A DNA stretch of 7,721 nucleotides from Campylobacterales bacterium (GTDB taxonomy: Bacteria > Campylobacterota > Campylobacteria > Campylobacterales > JACAEZ01), in contig JACAEZ010000153.1 in NCBI GenBank assembly GCA_013388565.1, positions 1-7,721 on the forward strand, given 5' to 3'. Both the position numbers and the translations under genes were made by a program. The notes below the pieces were generated by a model, which was not told the origin of the DNA, searched no databases, and saw only the letters and a program-made list of their open reading frames with translations. Shown here piece by piece: positions 5,542 to 7,721 of the stretch (position 1 is the stretch's first letter; every line of letters begins with the position of its first letter).

Positions 5542-6066
5542 ATGGTTGATGATGAGAAAAATAGAGATAGATTAATATCTGTATTTGAAAGACTTGAAAA
5601 TATTGTTTCAGAATTTGCAACTGTTGAAAAATTAACATCAGGCTTTTATGTTACAGATTTGAAGCCATATAAACTGAAAGATATTTTAGATGAAGCAATT
5701 GATTTGACATTTGCAAATAAAGATAACATTAAATTTGATATAGAAAATTTAGAGTTAATTGCAGATTTTAGACTTTTTTCTATAGCTATTAAAAATTTAA
5801 TAGATAACGGAATTAAGTATTCAACTGATAAACAGATAAATATAATTTGTAATAAAGAAAAAATTATTTTTGAAAATAGAGGCTCTAAACTTCAGCATGA
5901 TTTAAAATATTATTTAGAACCATATACAAAAGAGGGAACAAAAAGCGAAGGGTTTGGATTAGGACTTTATATTGTCGATTTTATTTTAAAAATTCATAAT
6001 TACAAACTTTCATATACTCATGAAGATGATAAATCAAAATTTATAATTGATATTATTAATTTCTAA
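5542..6066 (+). CDS. C-terminal half of the interrupted kinase: HATPase domain
   Basis: The first ATG after the stop, at 5542, opens 174 residues in the same frame. They cover the second dimerisation helix (about 5-33) and a whole HATPase_c fold: N-box NLIDNGIKYS (85-94), G1-like ENRG (111-114) and ATP lid GFGLGLYIV (137-145). The upstream sequence has no convincing ribosome binding site at proper distance (AAAGG at 5521-5525 is 16 bases away), so independent translation is doubtful though re-initiation is possible. Only 6 bases separate its TAA from the stop of the convergent gene on the right. Confidence 0.5.
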   Translation: MVDDEKNRDRLISVFERLENIVSEFATVEKLTSGFYVTDLKPYKLKDILDEAIDLTFANKDNIKFDIENLELIADFRLFSIAIKNLIDNGIKYSTDKQINIICNKEKIIFENRGSKLQHDLKYYLEPYTKEGTKSEGFGLGLYIVDFILKIHNYKLSYTHEDDKSKFIIDIINF

Positions 6067-6067
6067 A

Positions 6068-6081
6068 TATGCTTAAGCATA
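6068..6081. repeat. Perfect 14-base palindrome at the convergent gene ends
   Basis: TATGCTTAAGCATA is identical on both strands and spans the 6-base gap between the kinase stop and the YjfB-like stop, covering the latter's last codons. As RNA it could form only a short stem, and no T run follows, so it is not a convincing terminator. No function can be assigned. Confidence 0.35.
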
Positions 6082-6288
6082 CATATCTATATTAATACCT
6101 TTTTGAGACACTTCAGCTACCATATTTTTTACACTATTATTATCTACTTGTGAAGGTGACTGCATTATAGAGCCACCTTCTCCCATCCCATCTATTAGTT
6201 GCATTGCTAAATCTTCCTGTGTATTAATTGCTTTTTTTAAGGCAAAAACATTAGCACTATTATTTACCATATTATCAATATTTAACAT
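6073..6288 (-). CDS. Small YjfB-family putative motility protein
   Basis: A 71-residue protein beginning MLNIDNMVNNSANVFALKK and ending GINIDMYA. The ALKKAINTQEDLAMQLIDGM segment (about 16-35) resembles the conserved helix of the YjfB family (hydrophobic, L/M-KKA-hydrophobic-D/NTQ, then a leucine-rich end with GM), and the closing G-x-N-I-D is also typical. The family is called putative motility protein mainly from its genomic associations; its molecular role is not established. No signal peptide, membrane segment or cysteine is visible. The ATG at 6288 is preceded by AAAGG (6296-6300) at seven bases. It follows leuA on the same strand after a 49-base gap, so it may be read from the leuA transcript or from its own promoter. 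No flagellar gene is in the window. Confidence 0.68.
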   Translation of the reverse strand: MLNIDNMVNNSANVFALKKAINTQEDLAMQLIDGMGEGGSIMQSPSQVDNNSVKNMVAEVSQKGINIDMYA

Positions 6289-6295
6289 CTCAATA

Positions 6296-6300
6296 CCTTT
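6296..6300 (-). promoter_or_regulatory. Ribosome binding site of the YjfB-like gene
   Basis: On the minus strand AAAGG is followed by TATTGAG and ATG. The A/T-rich stretch just upstream (TATATAAAAATTATAAAGG) could hold a -10 box, but none stands out from background. Confidence 0.5.
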
Positions 6301-6315
6301 ATAATTTTTATATAT

Positions 6316-6339
6316 TTAAATCGACAGATTTAACTTTTT
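6316..6339 (+). terminator. Weak hairpin plus T run between the YjfB-like gene and leuA
   Basis: TTAAATC (6316-6322) and GATTTAA (6327-6333) pair perfectly around GACA. On the plus strand CTTTTT follows directly, the arrangement of a weak intrinsic terminator for transcripts coming from the kinase side. On the minus strand, after leuA, the stem is followed by ATATATAAAAA and would terminate poorly. The stem is short and A/T-rich. Confidence 0.35.
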
Positions 6340-7721
6340 AAATACTATCATTAGTAATATTTTCTTGCATCAAATTACTTTTCATCAATAAAAAACTATT
6401 TAATGCACCAATATAAGCTTTTGCACTTGCCATCATAGTATCGATACTCAATCCATGACCGATTACAGCATGTTTTTCATCAAAAGCAACTTTTACTACA
6501 ACTTTTGCCAATGCATCTTTACCTTCGCTAACTGCTTCAACTTTATAATCTTTTAATATACCACTAAAACCACTTATTCTATCAATCACTTTAAATATAG
6601 CATCAACTGTTCCATTTCCAATCGCTGCATCTGTTATCTCTTTTTCTTCATTTTTGATTGTTGCACAAGCATAAGGTACACCATTTGATGAATCACTAAC
6701 TTGTAAATTTATTAATTCATAGATATTTGGAATAGTTGTAATTTGTTCTGAAACAATCATTCTAATATCATCATCATAAATCTCTTTTTTCTTATCAGCC
6801 AATATCTTAAATCTACTGAAAGCATCATTTAAATCTTTATCATCTAACTCAAATCCTAAAGATTCTATTTTTTGTTTAAATGCATGTCTTCCAGAATGTT
6901 TGCCTAAAATAATAGAATTTTTATCTAAACCAATATCTTCAGCTCTCATGATTTCATAAGTTTCTTGACATTTCAACATACCATCTTGATGAATACCACT
7001 TTCATGAGCAAAAGCATTTTTACCTACAATAGCTTTATTTGGTTGTGGTTCAATTCCTGTAATTGTAGCTATTAATCTACTAGATGGATAAATCTCTTTT
7101 GTATTTATATTTGTTTTCATATCCCCAAATATGTCTGACCTTGTTTTTAATGTCATGACAATCTCTTCTAAAGCAGCATTTCCAGCTCTTTCGCCTAAAC
7201 CATTAATTGTACACTCAACTTGTCTTGCACCATTTAATATACAAAATAATGAATTAGATGTAGCTAATCCCAAATCGTTGTGGCAATGTACAGATATAAT
7301 AGCTCTATCTTTTACAAAATTAGATAATTCTTTAATAATTGAACCCATTTCATGAGGCAATCTATATCCGACAGTATCAGGAATATTTAATGTTTTGGCT
7401 CCTGCATTAATGACTTCATCTAAAATCTCTTTTAAAAATGAGATTTCACTTCTTCCAGCATCTTCACAACTAAACTCTACATCATCTGTAAATAATTTTG
7501 CATATTTAACAGCATTTACAGCCCTTTTTATAACTTCATCTGGTTTCATTCTTAATTTATGTTCCATATGAATTTTACTTGTTGCAATAAAAGTGTGAAT
7601 TCTTCTATTTTTTGCATCTTTTAAAGCATCTGCTGCTGCTTTTATATCATTTTCAACAGCTCTAGCTAATGAGCAAACTATAGATTTATTCACAACATCA
7701 CATATTCTTTTTATTGCATCA
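6338..7721 (-). CDS. leuA: 2-isopropylmalate synthase (5' end beyond window)
   Basis: LeuA condenses acetyl-CoA with 2-oxoisovalerate, the first committed step of leucine synthesis, in the cytoplasm. The frame is open to the right edge, showing 460 residues of an expected 510-520; the GTG at 7691-7693 is internal, because the upstream codons ([10 protein letters not shown]) continue the family sequence. Visible are NIPDTVGY, the metal-binding HCHND (both His codons within 7280-7288), [10 protein letters not shown] and HESGIHQDG of the catalytic TIM barrel. A C-terminal leucine-responsive regulatory domain covers about the last 130-140 residues, including [13 protein letters not shown]. This domain and the family signatures separate it from plain HMG-CoA lyases. 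Leucine feedback inhibition is expected from the family. The missing part contains the substrate-proximal N-terminus. Its promoter is outside the window. Confidence 0.95.
   Translation of the reverse strand, partial: DAIKRICDVVNKSIVCSLARAVENDIKAAADALKDAKNRRIHTFIATSKIHMEHKLRMKPDEVIKRAVNAVKYAKLFTDDVEFSCEDAGRSEISFLKEILDEVINAGAKTLNIPDTVGYRLPHEMGSIIKELSNFVKDRAIISVHCHNDLGLATSNSLFCILNGARQVECTINGLGERAGNAALEEIVMTLKTRSDIFGDMKTNINTKEIYPSSRLIATITGIEPQPNKAIVGKNAFAHESGIHQDGMLKCQETYEIMRAEDIGLDKNSIILGKHSGRHAFKQKIESLGFELDDKDLNDAFSRFKILADKKKEIYDDDIRMIVSEQITTIPNIYELINLQVSDSSNGVPYACATIKNEEKEITDAAIGNGTVDAIFKVIDRISGFSGILKDYKVEAVSEGKDALAKVVVKVAFDEKHAVIGHGLSIDTMMASAKAYIGALNSFLLMKSNLMQENITNDSI

Larger units (their letters stand above)
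4840..6066 (+). pseudogene. Sensor histidine kinase (CprS/ArsS-like) interrupted by one in-frame TAG at the H-box
   Basis: Reading 4840-6066 in one frame gives a 408-codon kinase of normal family length with a single internal stop, TAG at 5500-5502. Order of parts: TM1 (residues 7-30), periplasmic sensor (31-133), TM2 (134-157), HAMP (158-205), dimerisation helix with His220, stop at 221, then IKTPITKGK continuing the helix, and the ATPase domain with NLIDNGIKYS (N-box), ENRG (G1-like) and GFGLGLYIV (G2). Stop position 221 is the conserved Glu of H-E-I/L-K-T-P; a single G-to-T change in GAG would produce it. No other frame damage exists, so the lesion is recent, is an artefact, or is tolerated by read-through. 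The start overlaps the regulator's stop (ATGA). The kinase would normally phosphorylate that regulator in response to an envelope signal. Confidence 0.8.

Noticed and set aside
5420..5638. Minus-strand frame across the kinase stop codon
   Set aside because: The plus strand there carries kinase motifs on both sides. The minus-strand product is low complexity without motif or start signal.
7131..7355. Plus-strand frame opposite leuA
   Set aside because: Shadow of the metal-binding and GERAGN region of LeuA.
7691..7693. GTG as the true start of leuA
   Set aside because: The frame stays open to the window edge and the upstream residues continue the LeuA family sequence. Starting here would also remove the N-terminal part of the catalytic barrel.

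Overview
The window is AT-rich with tightly packed, overlapping genes and looks like a chromosomal segment of a campylobacterotal (epsilonproteobacterial) bacterium. Two pieces of gene order support this: nrdB close to pcm, as I recall for Helicobacter pylori, and htrA followed directly by a response regulator and a sensor kinase, as I recall for htrA-cprR-cprS of Campylobacter jejuni. The very low GC and protein style would suit an Arcobacter-like genus, but that finer placement is a guess. I see no phage, transposon, CRISPR or tRNA signal. This is core genome, not an island.

Layout. (1) Bases 1-2390, plus strand: a run of touching genes comprising the 3' end of a probable nrdB, a nitrilase-superfamily amidohydrolase, pcm (isoaspartyl repair methyltransferase), a low-molecular-weight protein tyrosine phosphatase and mogA (molybdopterin adenylyltransferase). 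Neighbours overlap by 4 to 20 bases, so they are probably one operon. (2) Bases 2391-2768: this region looks non-coding at first sight, but it holds a convergent hairpin terminator and, on the minus strand, a 49-codon GTG-start small gene (2431-2580) with a good ribosome binding site. It also holds the divergent promoter region of htrA. (3) Bases 2769-6066, plus strand: htrA (periplasmic protease/chaperone), an OmpR-type response regulator and its histidine kinase, joined by ATGA overlaps. (4) Bases 6073-7721, minus strand: a small YjfB-like putative motility protein and leuA (2-isopropylmalate synthase), which runs off the right edge so that its N-terminus is missing.

The most notable observation is in the histidine kinase. 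Its frame is open from 4840 to 6066 except for one TAG at 5500-5502. This TAG lies directly after the phospho-accepting histidine of the H-box, where the family has a glutamate (H-E-I/L-K-T-P becomes H-stop-I-K-T-P). Everything downstream, including the N-box and the glycine-rich ATP lid, is intact and in the same frame. The response regulator upstream looks fully functional. Either the kinase is freshly inactivated, leaving an orphan regulator of the htrA operon, or the base is a sequencing error, or the stop is read through. The window alone cannot separate these, but TAG serves as an ordinary stop at 785-787, which argues against genome-wide reassignment.

Functionally, the left operon combines deoxynucleotide supply, protein and possibly metabolite damage repair, a phosphatase and molybdenum cofactor synthesis. 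The central operon is an envelope-stress module in which a protease is made together with a two-component system that probably responds to envelope state. The right part is leucine biosynthesis plus a small motility-associated protein.
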